Of a DNA stretch of 44,057 bases, positions 32,804-42,298 are shown piece after piece. Each line of letters starts with the position of its first letter. Within the stretch, counting starts at the first letter, position 1. Below the pieces are notes generated by a model. The model was not told the origin of the DNA and ran no database searches. It worked only from the letters and a program-made list of their open reading frames with translations. Source of the DNA: Streptomyces sp. DH37 (lineage in GTDB: Bacteria > Actinomycetota > Actinomycetes > Streptomycetales > Streptomycetaceae); the NCBI RefSeq assembly GCF_029813835.1, contig NZ_JARVKV010000060.1:1-44057 (forward strand). Direction: 5' to 3'. Position numbers and translations under genes: made by a program.

Positions 32804-34867
32804 ATGGCAGACCCCTCCAGCTACCGCCCCAGGCCTGGAGAGATCCCCGACTCCCCGGGGGTCTACAAGTTCCGCGACGAACACGGCCGGGTGATCTACG
32901 TCGGGAAGGCGAAGAGCCTTCGCCAGCGCCTCGCCAACTACTTCCAGGACCTGGCGAACCTCCACCCGCGCACGCGCACGATGGTCACCACGGCCGCCTC
33001 GGTGGAGTGGACGGTGGTCTCCACCGAGGTCGAGGCGCTCCAGCTGGAGTACTCCTGGATCAAGGAGTTCGACCCCCGCTTCAACGTCAAGTACCGCGAC
33101 GACAAGAGCTACCCCTCCCTCGCGGTCACGATGAACGAGGAGTTCCCGCGCGTGCAGGTGATGCGCGGGCCCAAGAAGAAGGGCGTGCGCTACTTCGGGC
33201 CGTACGCGCACGCCTGGGCGATCCGCGAGACCGTCGACCTGATGCTCCGCGTCTTCCCGGTGCGCACCTGCTCGGCCGGGGTCTTCAAGCGCTCCGCCCA
33301 GATCGGCCGCCCCTGCCTGCTGGGCTACATCGGCAAGTGCGCCGCGCCCTGCGTCGGCCGGGTCGACGCCGAGGAGCACCGGCGGCTGGCCGAGGAGTTC
33401 TGCGACTTCATGGCCGGGCGCACGGGCGCCTACCTGCGCCGCCTGGAGCAGCGGATGCACCGGGCCGCCGAGGAGATGGAGTACGAGAAGGCCGCCCGGC
33501 TGCGCGACGACATCGAGGCGCTCCGGCGCGCGATGGAGAAGAACGCCGTCGTCCTGGCCGACGCCACCGACGCCGACCTGATCGCGGTCGCCGAGGACGA
33601 GCTGGAGGCCGCGGTCCAGATTTTCCACGTCCGCGGCGGCCGGGTGCGCGGCCAGCGCGGCTGGGTCACCGACAAGGTGGAGGAGGTCGGCACCGCCGGG
33701 CTCGTCGAGCACGCCCTCCAGCAGCTCTACGGCGAGGAGAGCGGCGACGCCGTGCCCAGGGAGGTGCTGGTCCCGGCCCTGCCGGAACCGGTGGACCCGG
33801 TCGCGGCGTGGCTCGCCGGCCGGCGCGGCGCGGCCGTGGACCTGCGCGTGCCGCAGCGCGGCGACAAGCGGGCCCTGATGGAGACGGTGCAGCGCAACGC
33901 GCAGCAGGCCCTCACCCTGCACAAGACCAAGCGCGCCTCCGACCTGACCACCCGCTCCCGGGCGCTGGAGGAGATCGCCGAGGCCCTCGGGCTGGACTCG
34001 GCGCCGCTGCGCATCGAGTGCTTCGACATCTCCCACCTCCAGGGCGAGGACGTGGTGGCCTCGATGGTGGTCTTCGAGGACGGCCTGGCCCGCAAGAGCG
34101 AGTACCGCCGCTTCCAGATCAAGGGCTTCGCCGGCCAGGACGACGTCCGCTCCATGCACGAGGTGGTCTCCCGCCGCTTCCGCCGCTACCTCCAGGAGAG
34201 GCAGCGCACGGGGGAGTGGGCCGCCGGAGAGGGTCCCGAGGGTCCCGAGGGGTCCGGGAGCACGGCGGACGGCACGGTGGACGGCGTGAACGGTGCCGAC
34301 GGCGTGAACGGTGCGGACGGGCCGGCCCCGGCCGAGGAGCGGGGCGGGAACCGGCCGCCGAAGTTCGCCTACCCGCCGCAGCTCGTCGTGGTCGACGGCG
34401 GGCAGCCGCAGGTGGCCGCCGCGCGGCGGGCCCTGGACGAGCTGGGGATCGACGACGTCGCCGTGTGCGGACTGGCCAAGCGCCTGGAGGAGGTGTGGCT
34501 GCCCGGCGAGGACGACCCGGTGGTCCTGCCCCGCACCAGCGAGGGCCTGTACATGCTCCAGCGGGTCCGCGACGAGGCCCACCGCTTCGCCATCCGCTAC
34601 CAGCGCGTCAAGCGGTCGCGGTCGCTGAAGGCGAGCCCGCTGGACGCCGTCCACGGACTCGGGGAGTCCCGCAAGCAGGCCCTGATCAAGCACTTCGGCT
34701 CGGTCAAGCGGCTGCGCGCCGCCACCGTCGAGCAGATCTGCGAGGTCCCGGGCGTGGGACGCAAGACCGCCGAGGCCGTCGCCGCGGCCCTGGCGCAGGC
34801 GGCTCCGGCCGCCCCGGCGGTGAACACCGCCACGGGTGAGATCCTGGAAGACCGGGAAGACCGGTAG
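32804..34867 (+). CDS. uvrC: Excinuclease ABC subunit UvrC
   Basis: A 687-residue dual-incision nuclease. An N-terminal GIY-YIG domain (SPGVYKF ... RVIYVGKAKSLRQRL) makes the 3' cut. A cysteine cluster (CLLGYIGKCAAPC) is present, then a UVR domain (MEYEKAARLRDDIEALRRAM) that binds UvrB, an RNase H-like domain for the 5' cut (ECFDISHLQGED and LVVVDGGQPQ) and a C-terminal helix-hairpin-helix pair (VPGVGRKTAEAV). The RNase H-like domain is split by a low-complexity insert at about residues 470-520, coded by tandem DNA repeats (34229-34255 and 34283-34318). The ATG at 32804 follows a -10 box by 7 nt. rapZ follows 51 nt downstream and is probably co-transcribed. Confidence 0.97.
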   Translation: MADPSSYRPRPGEIPDSPGVYKFRDEHGRVIYVGKAKSLRQRLANYFQDLANLHPRTRTMVTTAASVEWTVVSTEVEALQLEYSWIKEFDPRFNVKYRDDKSYPSLAVTMNEEFPRVQVMRGPKKKGVRYFGPYAHAWAIRETVDLMLRVFPVRTCSAGVFKRSAQIGRPCLLGYIGKCAAPCVGRVDAEEHRRLAEEFCDFMAGRTGAYLRRLEQRMHRAAEEMEYEKAARLRDDIEALRRAMEKNAVVLADATDADLIAVAEDELEAAVQIFHVRGGRVRGQRGWVTDKVEEVGTAGLVEHALQQLYGEESGDAVPREVLVPALPEPVDPVAAWLAGRRGAAVDLRVPQRGDKRALMETVQRNAQQALTLHKTKRASDLTTRSRALEEIAEALGLDSAPLRIECFDISHLQGEDVVASMVVFEDGLARKSEYRRFQIKGFAGQDDVRSMHEVVSRRFRRYLQERQRTGEWAAGEGPEGPEGSGSTADGTVDGVNGADGVNGADGPAPAEERGGNRPPKFAYPPQLVVVDGGQPQVAAARRALDELGIDDVAVCGLAKRLEEVWLPGEDDPVVLPRTSEGLYMLQRVRDEAHRFAIRYQRVKRSRSLKASPLDAVHGLGESRKQALIKHFGSVKRLRAATVEQICEVPGVGRKTAEAVAAALAQAAPAAPAVNTATGEILEDREDR
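34229..34318. repeat. In-frame tandem repeats inside uvrC
   Basis: Three 9-nt units based on GAGGGTCCC (34229-34255, the last diverged) and two 18-nt units (34283-34300 and 34301-34318, one mismatch) lie in the RNase H-like domain insert. All unit lengths are multiples of three, so copy-number change would keep the frame. Confidence 0.85.
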
Positions 34868-34918
34868 GGCATCGGTGACCGGGAAGCGGAACGGCACAGG
34901 TCAGCGGGGGAGAGCGTG

Positions 34919-35875
34919 ATGAGTGAGCACACGGGAGACGGAGCGCAGGTGGCCACGGGCACGAGTACGGGTACGGCGACGGACACCGGAGGAAACGGAA
35001 GCGACGGGAGCGCCGCCATCCCCGAGCTGGTGATCATCTCCGGCATGTCCGGCGCGGGCCGCAGCACCGCCGCCAAGTGCCTGGAGGACCTGGGCTGGTT
35101 CGTGGTGGACAACCTGCCGCCCGCCCTGATCCCGACCATGGTCGACCTGGGCGCCCGCTCCCAGGGCAACGTCGCCCGGATCGCCGTGGTCGTCGACGTC
35201 CGCGGCCGCCGCTTCTTCGACAACCTGCGCGAGTCCCTCGCCGACCTCGACGCCAAGAACGTCACCCGCCGGATCGTCTTCCTGGAGGCCTCCGACGAGG
35301 CCCTGGTGCGCCGCTTCGAGTCGGTGCGCCGCCCCCACCCGCTCCAGGGCGACGGGCGCATCGTGGACGGCATCGCCGCCGAGCGCGACCTGCTGCGCGA
35401 GCTGCGCGGCGACGCCGACCTGGTCATCGACACCTCCGGCCTCAACGTCCACGAGCTGCGCGCCAAGCTCGACGCCCAGTTCGCGGGCGAGGAGGAGCCC
35501 GAGCTGCGGGCGACGGTGATGTCCTTCGGCTACAAGTACGGCCTCCCCGTCGACGCCGACCTCGTCGTGGACTGCCGCTTCCTGCCCAACCCGCACTGGG
35601 TGCCCGGACTGCGGCCGTACACCGGCCTCAACGACGAGGTCTCCCAGTACGTCTTCAACCAGCCCGGCGCCAAGGAGTTCCTGGACCGCTACGCCGAGCT
35701 GCTCCAGCTCATCGCCGCCGGCTACCGGCGCGAGGGCAAGCGCTACGCAACGATCGCGGTCGGCTGCACCGGCGGCAAGCACCGCAGCGTCGCGATGTCC
35801 GAGAGGCTGGCCCGCCGGCTGGCCGCCGAGGGCGTCGAGACCGTCGTCGTGCACCGGGACATGGGACGCGAGTGA
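34919..35875 (+). CDS. rapZ: RNase adapter RapZ (nucleotide-binding protein)
   Basis: A 318-residue RapZ/YvcJ-family protein. After a Thr/Gly-rich N-terminal extension of about 34 residues comes the P-loop GMSGAGRST (42-50), LEDLGWFVVDNLPP, and the C-terminal binding domain CRFLPNPHW, YTGLNDEV and GCTGGKHRSV. The Walker A lysine is Arg48, which differs from E. coli and Bacillus proteins; I believe this is common in actinobacteria. In E. coli RapZ controls GlcN6P synthesis by guiding RNase E; in Gram-positives its role is less clear. The ATG at 34919 has GGAG 6 nt upstream. The stop overlaps the yvcK GTG by 4 nt (GTGA), so translation is coupled. Confidence 0.95.
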   Translation: MSEHTGDGAQVATGTSTGTATDTGGNGSDGSAAIPELVIISGMSGAGRSTAAKCLEDLGWFVVDNLPPALIPTMVDLGARSQGNVARIAVVVDVRGRRFFDNLRESLADLDAKNVTRRIVFLEASDEALVRRFESVRRPHPLQGDGRIVDGIAAERDLLRELRGDADLVIDTSGLNVHELRAKLDAQFAGEEEPELRATVMSFGYKYGLPVDADLVVDCRFLPNPHWVPGLRPYTGLNDEVSQYVFNQPGAKEFLDRYAELLQLIAAGYRREGKRYATIAVGCTGGKHRSVAMSERLARRLAAEGVETVVVHRDMGRE

Positions 35876-36891
35876 CCGTCCGCACCCGAAGACTGCGGCG
35901 CCTGGTCACCACCCGCAGGGCCCGCGGCGGGACCCCCAAGGTGGTGGCGCTCGGCGGCGGCATGGGCCTGTCCGCCTCGCTGGCCGCGCTGCGCCGGATC
36001 ACCCGCGACCTGACCGCCGTGGTCACCGTCGCCGACGACGGCGGCTCCAGCGGGCGGCTCCGCGACGAGCTGGGCGTCCTGCCCCCCGGCGACCTCCGCA
36101 AGGCCCTGGCCGCGCTGTGCGGCGACGACGAGTGGGGCCAGACCTGGGCGCGGGTCATCCAGCACCGCTTCGTCAGCCGGGGGGACCTGCACGAGCACGC
36201 GGTGGGCAACCTGCTGATCGTCGCCCTGTGGGAGCAGCTCGGCGACCACGTCCAGGCCCTGGACCTGGTCGGGAAGCTGCTGGGCGCGCACGGACGGGTG
36301 CTGCCGATGTCCGCCGTCCCGCTGGAGCTGCGCGCCCTGGTGCGCGGCCACGACCCGGCGCGCCCCGAGGAGGTCGCCACCGTCCGCGGCCAGGCCACCG
36401 TCGCCCTCACCCCCGGCGAGGTGCAGCAGGTGCACCTGGTCCCGCACGACCCGCCCGCCGTCCCCGAGGCGGTCGAGGCGGTCCTCGACGCGGACTGGGT
36501 GGTGCTCGGCCCCGGCTCGTGGTTCTCCTCGGTCATCCCCCACCTGCTGGTCCCCGAACTGCTCCGGGCGCTCACCGAGACCAGGGCGCGCCGGGTGCTG
36601 TCGCTCAACCTCGCACCGCAGCCGGGCGAGACCGACGGCTTCTCCCCGCAGCGTCATTTGGAGGTTTTGGCCCGACACGCCCCTAAACTCGCCTTCGACG
36701 TGGTGCTGGCCGACCGGGCCGCCGTGCCCGACGAGGATGGCCTCCGCGACGCCGCACGGCGCCTGGGCGGCACCGTCGAGCTGGCGCCGGTGGCCGCCCC
36801 GGGCCGGGTGCCCCGGCACGATCCGGAGCTGCTGGCCGCCGCGTACGACCGGATTTTTCGAATGCATGGAAGGATCGGCCCATGGCGATGA
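35872..36891 (+). CDS. yvcK: Gluconeogenesis factor YvcK / CofD-like protein
   Basis: A 339-residue protein of the YvcK/CuvA family with the 2-phospho-L-lactate transferase (CofD) fold. After about 20 basic residues it shows VVALGGGMGLSASL (Gly28-Gly30), VADDGGSSGRLR, the PPGDLRKAL block and WVVLGPGSWFSSV. It binds nucleotide sugars in Bacillus and mycobacteria and is needed for cell-wall synthesis on gluconeogenic carbon. The GTG overlaps the rapZ stop and its own stop overlaps whiA by 10 nt, so rapZ-yvcK-whiA is a tight operon, as in most Gram-positives. Confidence 0.95.
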   Translation: MTVRTRRLRRLVTTRRARGGTPKVVALGGGMGLSASLAALRRITRDLTAVVTVADDGGSSGRLRDELGVLPPGDLRKALAALCGDDEWGQTWARVIQHRFVSRGDLHEHAVGNLLIVALWEQLGDHVQALDLVGKLLGAHGRVLPMSAVPLELRALVRGHDPARPEEVATVRGQATVALTPGEVQQVHLVPHDPPAVPEAVEAVLDADWVVLGPGSWFSSVIPHLLVPELLRALTETRARRVLSLNLAPQPGETDGFSPQRHLEVLARHAPKLAFDVVLADRAAVPDEDGLRDAARRLGGTVELAPVAAPGRVPRHDPELLAAAYDRIFRMHGRIGPWR

Positions 36892-37859
36892 CGGCAGCGG
36901 TGAAGGACGAGATCTCCCGGCTACCCGTCACCCGGACCTGCTGCCGGAAGTCGGAGGTCTCGTCGATCCTGCGGTTCGCGGGCGGACTGCACCTGGTGAG
37001 CGGCCGCATCGTGATCGAGGCCGAGCTGGACACCGGCATCGCGGCCCGCAGACTCCGCAAGGACATCCTGGAGATCTTCGGGCACGCCTCCGACCTGGTG
37101 GTCATGGCCCCCGGCGGGCTGCGCCGCGGCAGCCGCTACGTCGTACGGGTGGTGGCGGGCGGCGACCAGCTCGCCCGCCAGACCGGGCTGGTCGACGGCC
37201 GCGGCCGCCCGGTGCGCGGCCTGCCGCCGCAGGTGGTCTCCGGGGCCACCTGCGACGCCGAGGCCGCCTGGCGCGGCGCCTTCCTGGCGCACGGCTCGCT
37301 CACCGAGCCCGGCCGCTCCTCCTCCCTGGAGATCACCTGCCCCGGCCCCGAGGCCGCCCTCGCCCTCGTCGGCGCCGCCCGCCGCCTGCAGATCGCCGCC
37401 AAGGCCCGCGAGGTGCGCGGCGTGGACCGCGTCGTCGTCCGCGACGGCGACGCCATCGGCGCGCTGCTGACCCGGCTGGGCGCCCACGAGTCCGTACTGG
37501 CCTGGGAGGAGCGGCGGATGCGCCGCGAGGTGCGGGCCACCGCCAACCGCCTGGCCAACTTCGACGACGCCAACCTGCGCCGCTCGGCCCGCGCGGCCGT
37601 CGCCGCCGGCGCCCGGGTGCAGCGCGCCCTGGAGATCCTCGGCGACGAGGTGCCCGAGCACCTGGCCGCCGCCGGCCGGCTGCGCATGGAGCACAAGCAG
37701 GCGTCCCTGGAGGAGCTGGGCGCGCTGGCCGACCCGCCGCTGACCAAGGACGCCGTCGCCGGCCGCATCCGGCGGCTGCTCGCCATGGCCGACAAGCGCG
37801 CCGCCGACCTGGGGATCCCCGGCACCGAGTCGAACCTGACGGAGGAGATGGTCGGCTGA
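36882..37859 (+). CDS. whiA: DNA-binding sporulation regulator WhiA
   Basis: A 325-residue WhiA with an N-terminal two-part LAGLIDADG-like fold without the nuclease catalytic residues (ILRFAGGLHLVSGRIVIEAEL; CDAEAAWRGAFLAHGSLTEPG) and a C-terminal helix-turn-helix (LEELGALADPPLTKDAVAGRIRRLLAMA). In Streptomyces, WhiA acts with the iron-sulfur protein WhiB to start septation in aerial hyphae, activating ftsZ and other genes and repressing filP; WhiA also autoregulates. The ATG at 36882 has GGAAGGA about 7 nt upstream, inside yvcK. The protein is near full length for the genus, with a slightly short C-terminus (LTEEMVG). Confidence 0.97.
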   Translation: MAMTAAVKDEISRLPVTRTCCRKSEVSSILRFAGGLHLVSGRIVIEAELDTGIAARRLRKDILEIFGHASDLVVMAPGGLRRGSRYVVRVVAGGDQLARQTGLVDGRGRPVRGLPPQVVSGATCDAEAAWRGAFLAHGSLTEPGRSSSLEITCPGPEAALALVGAARRLQIAAKAREVRGVDRVVVRDGDAIGALLTRLGAHESVLAWEERRMRREVRATANRLANFDDANLRRSARAAVAAGARVQRALEILGDEVPEHLAAAGRLRMEHKQASLEELGALADPPLTKDAVAGRIRRLLAMADKRAADLGIPGTESNLTEEMVG

Positions 37860-37929
37860 CCGCGCCTCCCGCGTCCCGGTCGCCGCTCGCGTCCCTCCCG
37901 TCCCTCCCCGGGCCCTCCGCGCCTCCGAC

Positions 37930-37957
37930 GCCCCGCCGTCCGCCGCCCCCGCGGGGC
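37930..37957 (+). terminator. Candidate terminator after whiA
   Basis: A 7-bp stem GCCCCGC/GCGGGGC (37930-37936 with 37951-37957) with a 14-nt loop lies 70 nt after the whiA stop. It is weaker than other hairpins in the window. Confidence 0.35.
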
Positions 37958-38033
37958 CGCCGCACGCCTGCCCGGCGCCTTCGCGGGTACGTCCTGCCAC
38001 CGGCGCGCCACACCGCACACGGCGGGTGGCCGA

Positions 38034-38064
38034 TGTCACTCGCGGGCACCCGGCGCGGTAGGGT
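38034..38064 (+). promoter_or_regulatory. Promoter of gap
   Basis: TAGGGT (38059-38064) is a good -10 box; TGTCAC (38034-38039) is a possible -35 with a 19-nt spacer. The predicted start near 38071 leaves a leader of about 68 nt. Confidence 0.5.
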
Positions 38065-38138
38065 CGGAAGTGGTCGGGGACATCCCAAACAGATTTCGTC
38101 GGTGTCCGCACCGGCGTACCTAACGAGGAGATCGGTTC

Positions 38139-39143
<1,005 letters not shown>

Positions 39144-39180
39144 CCGCGCTGCCGGACGGCAGAGCCGACACATGTGACAC

Positions 39181-39224
39181 GGCGGGGCTCGCAGGACGCG
39201 ACGGCGCGTCCGGCGGGCCCCGCC
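39181..39224 (+). terminator. Nested hairpin between gap and pgk
   Basis: An outer 8-bp stem GGCGGGGC/GCCCCGCC (39181-39188 with 39217-39224) contains an inner 7-bp stem (39194-39200 with 39205-39211). It may be a partial terminator that lets gap mRNA exceed pgk-tpiA, or an mRNA-stability element. Confidence 0.5.
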
Positions 39225-39255
39225 TCACGATGACCGAACACCACGGAGTCGCAGC

Positions 39256-40458
39256 ATGAAGACGATCGACGACCTCGACGTGGCCGGCAGGCGGGTCTTC
39301 GTCCGCGCCGACCTGAACGTGCCGCTCGACGGCGAGACCATCACCGACGACGGCCGGATCCGCGCCGCCGTCCCGACGATCACCAAGCTGGCCGGGGCCG
39401 GCGCCAGGGTGATCGTCGCCTCCCACCTCGGCCGCCCCAAGGGCGCCCCGGACCCGAAGTTCTCCCTCGCCCCCGTGGCGAAGCGGCTGGGCGAACTCCT
39501 CGGCGCGGACGTGGCGTTCGCGACCGACACCGTCGGCGAGTCCGCCGAGTCCACCGTCGCGGACCTCGGCGAGGGCCGGGTGGCGGTGCTGGAGAACCTG
39601 CGCTTCAACGCCGGCGAGACCAGCAAGGACGACGCCGAGCGCGCCGCCTTCGCCGACCGCCTCGCCGCGCTCGCCGACCTCTACGTCGGCGACGGCTTCG
39701 GCGCGGTGCACCGCCGCCACGCCTCCGTCTACGACCTCCCGGCGCGGCTGCCGCACGCCGCCGGCGACCTCATCGCCACCGAGGTCGGCGTCCTGCGCAA
39801 GCTCACCGACGACGTCGAGCGCCCCTACGCCGTCGTCCTGGGCGGCGCGAAGGTCTCCGACAAGCTCGGCGTCATCGACCACCTGCTGGAGCGCGCCGAC
39901 CGCATCGTCGTCGGCGGCGGCATGGTCTTCACCTTCCTGAAGGCGCAGGGCCACGAGGTCGGCGCCTCGCTCCTCCAGGAGGACCAGATCCCGGCCGTCC
40001 GGGGCTACCTCGAGCGCGCCAGGGAGCGCGGCGTGGAGTTCGTCCTGCCCGTCGACGTGGTGGCCGCCGCCGAGTTCCCGGACCTGAAGACCAAGGCGCC
40101 CTCCGAGCCCGCCACCGTCGCCGCGGACGCCATCCCGGCCGGTCTGATGGGCCTGGACATCGGTCCGCGCAGCCAGGAGCTGTACGCCTCGAAGCTCGCC
40201 GACGCCGCCACCGTCTTCTGGAACGGCCCGATGGGCGTCTTCGAGCACCCGGACTACGCCGCCGGCACCCGGGCCGTGGCCCAGGCGCTGGTCGACAGCC
40301 CCGCCTTCACCGTGGTCGGCGGCGGCGACTCCGCCGCGGCCGTCCGCATCCTGGGCTTCGACGAGGAAGCCTTCGGCCACATCTCCACCGGGGGTGGCGC
40401 CAGCCTCGAGTACCTCGAGGGCAAGACACTTCCCGGCCTCGCCGCACTGGAGGACTGA
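39256..40458 (+). CDS. pgk: Phosphoglycerate kinase
   Basis: A 400-residue monomeric kinase that transfers phosphate from 1,3-bisphosphoglycerate to ADP. Family blocks in order: RVFVRADLNVPLDG, SHLGRPKG, VLENLRFNAGE, FGAVHRRHASVYDLP (a close variant of the usual FGTAHRAHAS), VLGGAKVSDKLGVIDHLL, FWNGPMGVFE and the nucleotide loop VVGGGDSAAAV. The ATG at 39256 has GGAG 8 nt upstream. It is 112 nt after gap with a hairpin between, and 7 nt before tpiA. Confidence 0.97.
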   Translation: MKTIDDLDVAGRRVFVRADLNVPLDGETITDDGRIRAAVPTITKLAGAGARVIVASHLGRPKGAPDPKFSLAPVAKRLGELLGADVAFATDTVGESAESTVADLGEGRVAVLENLRFNAGETSKDDAERAAFADRLAALADLYVGDGFGAVHRRHASVYDLPARLPHAAGDLIATEVGVLRKLTDDVERPYAVVLGGAKVSDKLGVIDHLLERADRIVVGGGMVFTFLKAQGHEVGASLLQEDQIPAVRGYLERARERGVEFVLPVDVVAAAEFPDLKTKAPSEPATVAADAIPAGLMGLDIGPRSQELYASKLADAATVFWNGPMGVFEHPDYAAGTRAVAQALVDSPAFTVVGGGDSAAAVRILGFDEEAFGHISTGGGASLEYLEGKTLPGLAALED

Positions 40459-40465
40459 CCCGCTC

Positions 40466-41242
<777 letters not shown>

Positions 41243-41299
41243 GGCCGGCGGCGCCCGCCGCCACCGAGTGACGGCGGGCCGCCCACGTCGTACCCTGTC

Positions 41300-41337
41300 G
41301 GGGCCGGGAGCGAGCACGCGCGGCGCCTCCCGGCCCC
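41300..41337 (+). terminator. Terminator downstream of tpiA
   Basis: An 11-bp stem (41300-41310 with 41327-41337) with a 16-nt loop lies 57 nt after the tpiA stop. CGTACCCTG occurs just before it (41289-41297) and again at its end (41337-41345); each copy contains TACCCT, a possible -10 box, the second being placed to serve secG. Confidence 0.65.
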
Positions 41338-41392
41338 GTACCCTGCAAGTCCGACAGTTTCCCGTCATCCGTCCGAGAGAGTTGGTCCAGCC

Positions 41393-41629
41393 GTGATCCT
41401 GGGGTTCTCCATCGCCCTCATCGTCTTCAGCCTGCTGCTGATGCTGCTCGTGCTGATGCACAAGGGGAAGGGCGGCGGCCTCTCCGACATGTTCGGCGGC
41501 GGCATGCAGTCCTCCGTCGGCGGCTCCTCGGTCGCCGAGCGCAACCTCGACCGCATCACGGTCGTGGTCGCCGTGATCTGGTTCGCCATCATCGTGGCGC
41601 TCGGCATCCTGATGAAGCTCGACGTCTGA
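41393..41629 (+). CDS. secG: Preprotein translocase subunit SecG
   Basis: A 78-residue SecYEG accessory subunit with two membrane helices (ILGFSIALIVFSLLLMLLVL, residues 2-21, and a second near residues 56-75). They are joined by the conserved cytosolic loop HKGKGGGLSDMFGGG. The length and loop match actinobacterial SecG. The GTG at 41393 is the family start; the SD is weak (GAGAGAG about 13 nt away). The gene commonly follows tpiA in Gram-positive and many other genomes. Confidence 0.95.
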   Translation: MILGFSIALIVFSLLLMLLVLMHKGKGGGLSDMFGGGMQSSVGGSSVAERNLDRITVVVAVIWFAIIVALGILMKLDV

Positions 41630-41652
41630 CGCCCGCCGCCCGGCGGCGGGCG
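41630..41652 (+). terminator. Terminator of secG
   Basis: A 10-bp GC stem (41630-41639 with 41643-41652) with a 3-nt loop begins directly after the secG stop codon. Confidence 0.7.
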
Positions 41653-41659
41653 ACACGAC

Positions 41660-41690
41660 CTGACGCCGCGTCGCGTTCCCGGCCTATCAT
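41660..41690 (+). promoter_or_regulatory. Distal promoter of the RbpA-family gene
   Basis: CTGACG (41660-41665) and TATCAT (41685-41690) are separated by 19 nt. It would give a leader of about 130 nt. Confidence 0.4.
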
Positions 41691-41734
41691 GAGGCTCGCG
41701 TCCACGTGACCCACGGGGGCTGTAACTCCGGTCT

Positions 41735-41763
41735 CTGGACGTGCGTTGGGCCCTACGTACACT
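41735..41763 (+). promoter_or_regulatory. Proximal promoter of the RbpA-family gene
   Basis: CTGGAC (41735-41740) and TACACT (41758-41763) are separated by 17 nt. It would give a leader of about 60 nt. Confidence 0.4.
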
Positions 41764-41828
41764 GGGGCACCCGCGGCGGAGCGTTCCGTCGATGCTCCGC
41801 GGCACCGTGAAGGCAGGGAGTTACGACC

Positions 41829-42164
41829 GTGGCAAGTGGCAACGCGATCCGGGGAAGCCGGGTCGGAGCGGGGCCGATGGGGGAGGCCGAGCGAGGCGAG
41901 TCCGCGCCGCGCCTGCGCATCTCCTTCTGGTGCTCGAACGGGCATGAGACCCAACCCAGCTTCGCCAGCGACGCGCAGATCCCGGACACCTGGGACTGCC
42001 CGCGCTGCGGCTTTCCGGCCGGCAAGGACCGGGACAACCCGCCGGACCCGCCGCGCACCGAGCCGTACAAGACGCACCTCGCGTACGTGCGCGAGCGGCG
42101 CAGCGACGCCGACGGCGAGGCGATCCTCGCCGAGGCGCTGGCCAAGCTCCGCGGGGAGATCTGA
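41829..42164 (+). CDS. RbpA-family RNA polymerase-binding protein
   Basis: A 111-residue protein of the RbpA family. Compared with RbpA of Streptomyces and mycobacteria it keeps the N-terminal tail with AIRGSRVGAG (compare RGSRLG), the core domain with SFASDAQIPDTWDCPRCG, and the sigma-binding C-terminal helix region ending TEPYKTHLAYVRERRSDADGEAILAEAL. The four metal-ligand positions known from the S. coelicolor protein are present (Cys-x3-His in CSNGH, Cys-x2-Cys in CPRC). RbpA binds RNA polymerase and group 1/2 sigma factors and stabilises the open complex. The main Streptomyces RbpA lies elsewhere in the genome as I recall, so this is likely a paralogue. The GTG at 41829 has GGGAG 8 nt upstream. 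Confidence 0.88.
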   Translation: MASGNAIRGSRVGAGPMGEAERGESAPRLRISFWCSNGHETQPSFASDAQIPDTWDCPRCGFPAGKDRDNPPDPPRTEPYKTHLAYVRERRSDADGEAILAEALAKLRGEI

Positions 42165-42192
42165 ACGCCGATCGACCCGCCGGACAACGGCG

Positions 42193-42243
42193 AACGACGG
42201 CCCGGCCGTACGCCCCCACGGGGCGCGCGGCCGGGCCGTCGTT
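42193..42243 (+). terminator. Terminator between the RbpA-family gene and pgi
   Basis: A perfect 16-bp stem (42193-42208 with 42228-42243) whose loop can pair further (GCCCC/GGGGC) lies 28 nt after the stop codon. Confidence 0.8.
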
Positions 42244-42247
42244 CCAT

Positions 42248-42253
42248 TAGGTT
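42248..42253 (+). promoter_or_regulatory. -10 element of pgi
   Basis: TAGGTT fits TANNNT. The start is predicted near 42260, giving a leader of about 40 nt that contains the two-codon ORF at 42282-42290. The -35 region would overlap the preceding terminator stem and is not recognisable. Confidence 0.4.
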
Positions 42254-42281
42254 GGGGTGCGGCGGGGCCCGTACGAGAGGA

Positions 42282-42290
42282 ATGGACTGA
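42282..42290 (+). other. Two-codon upstream ORF (Met-Asp-stop) before pgi
   Basis: ATG GAC TGA directly follows GAGAGGA, a good SD context although closely spaced, and ends 8 nt before the pgi ATG. It is out of frame with pgi. Ribosomes could bind at this SD, translate two codons, and reinitiate at pgi. Confidence 0.4.
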
Positions 42291-42298
42291 TTTCGCAG

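Noticed and set aside
36882..37859. Homing endonuclease or mobile intron in whiA
   Set aside because: WhiA has a LAGLIDADG-like fold by descent, but it is a standard chromosomal regulator and lies in its normal operon; no intron or intein boundary is seen.
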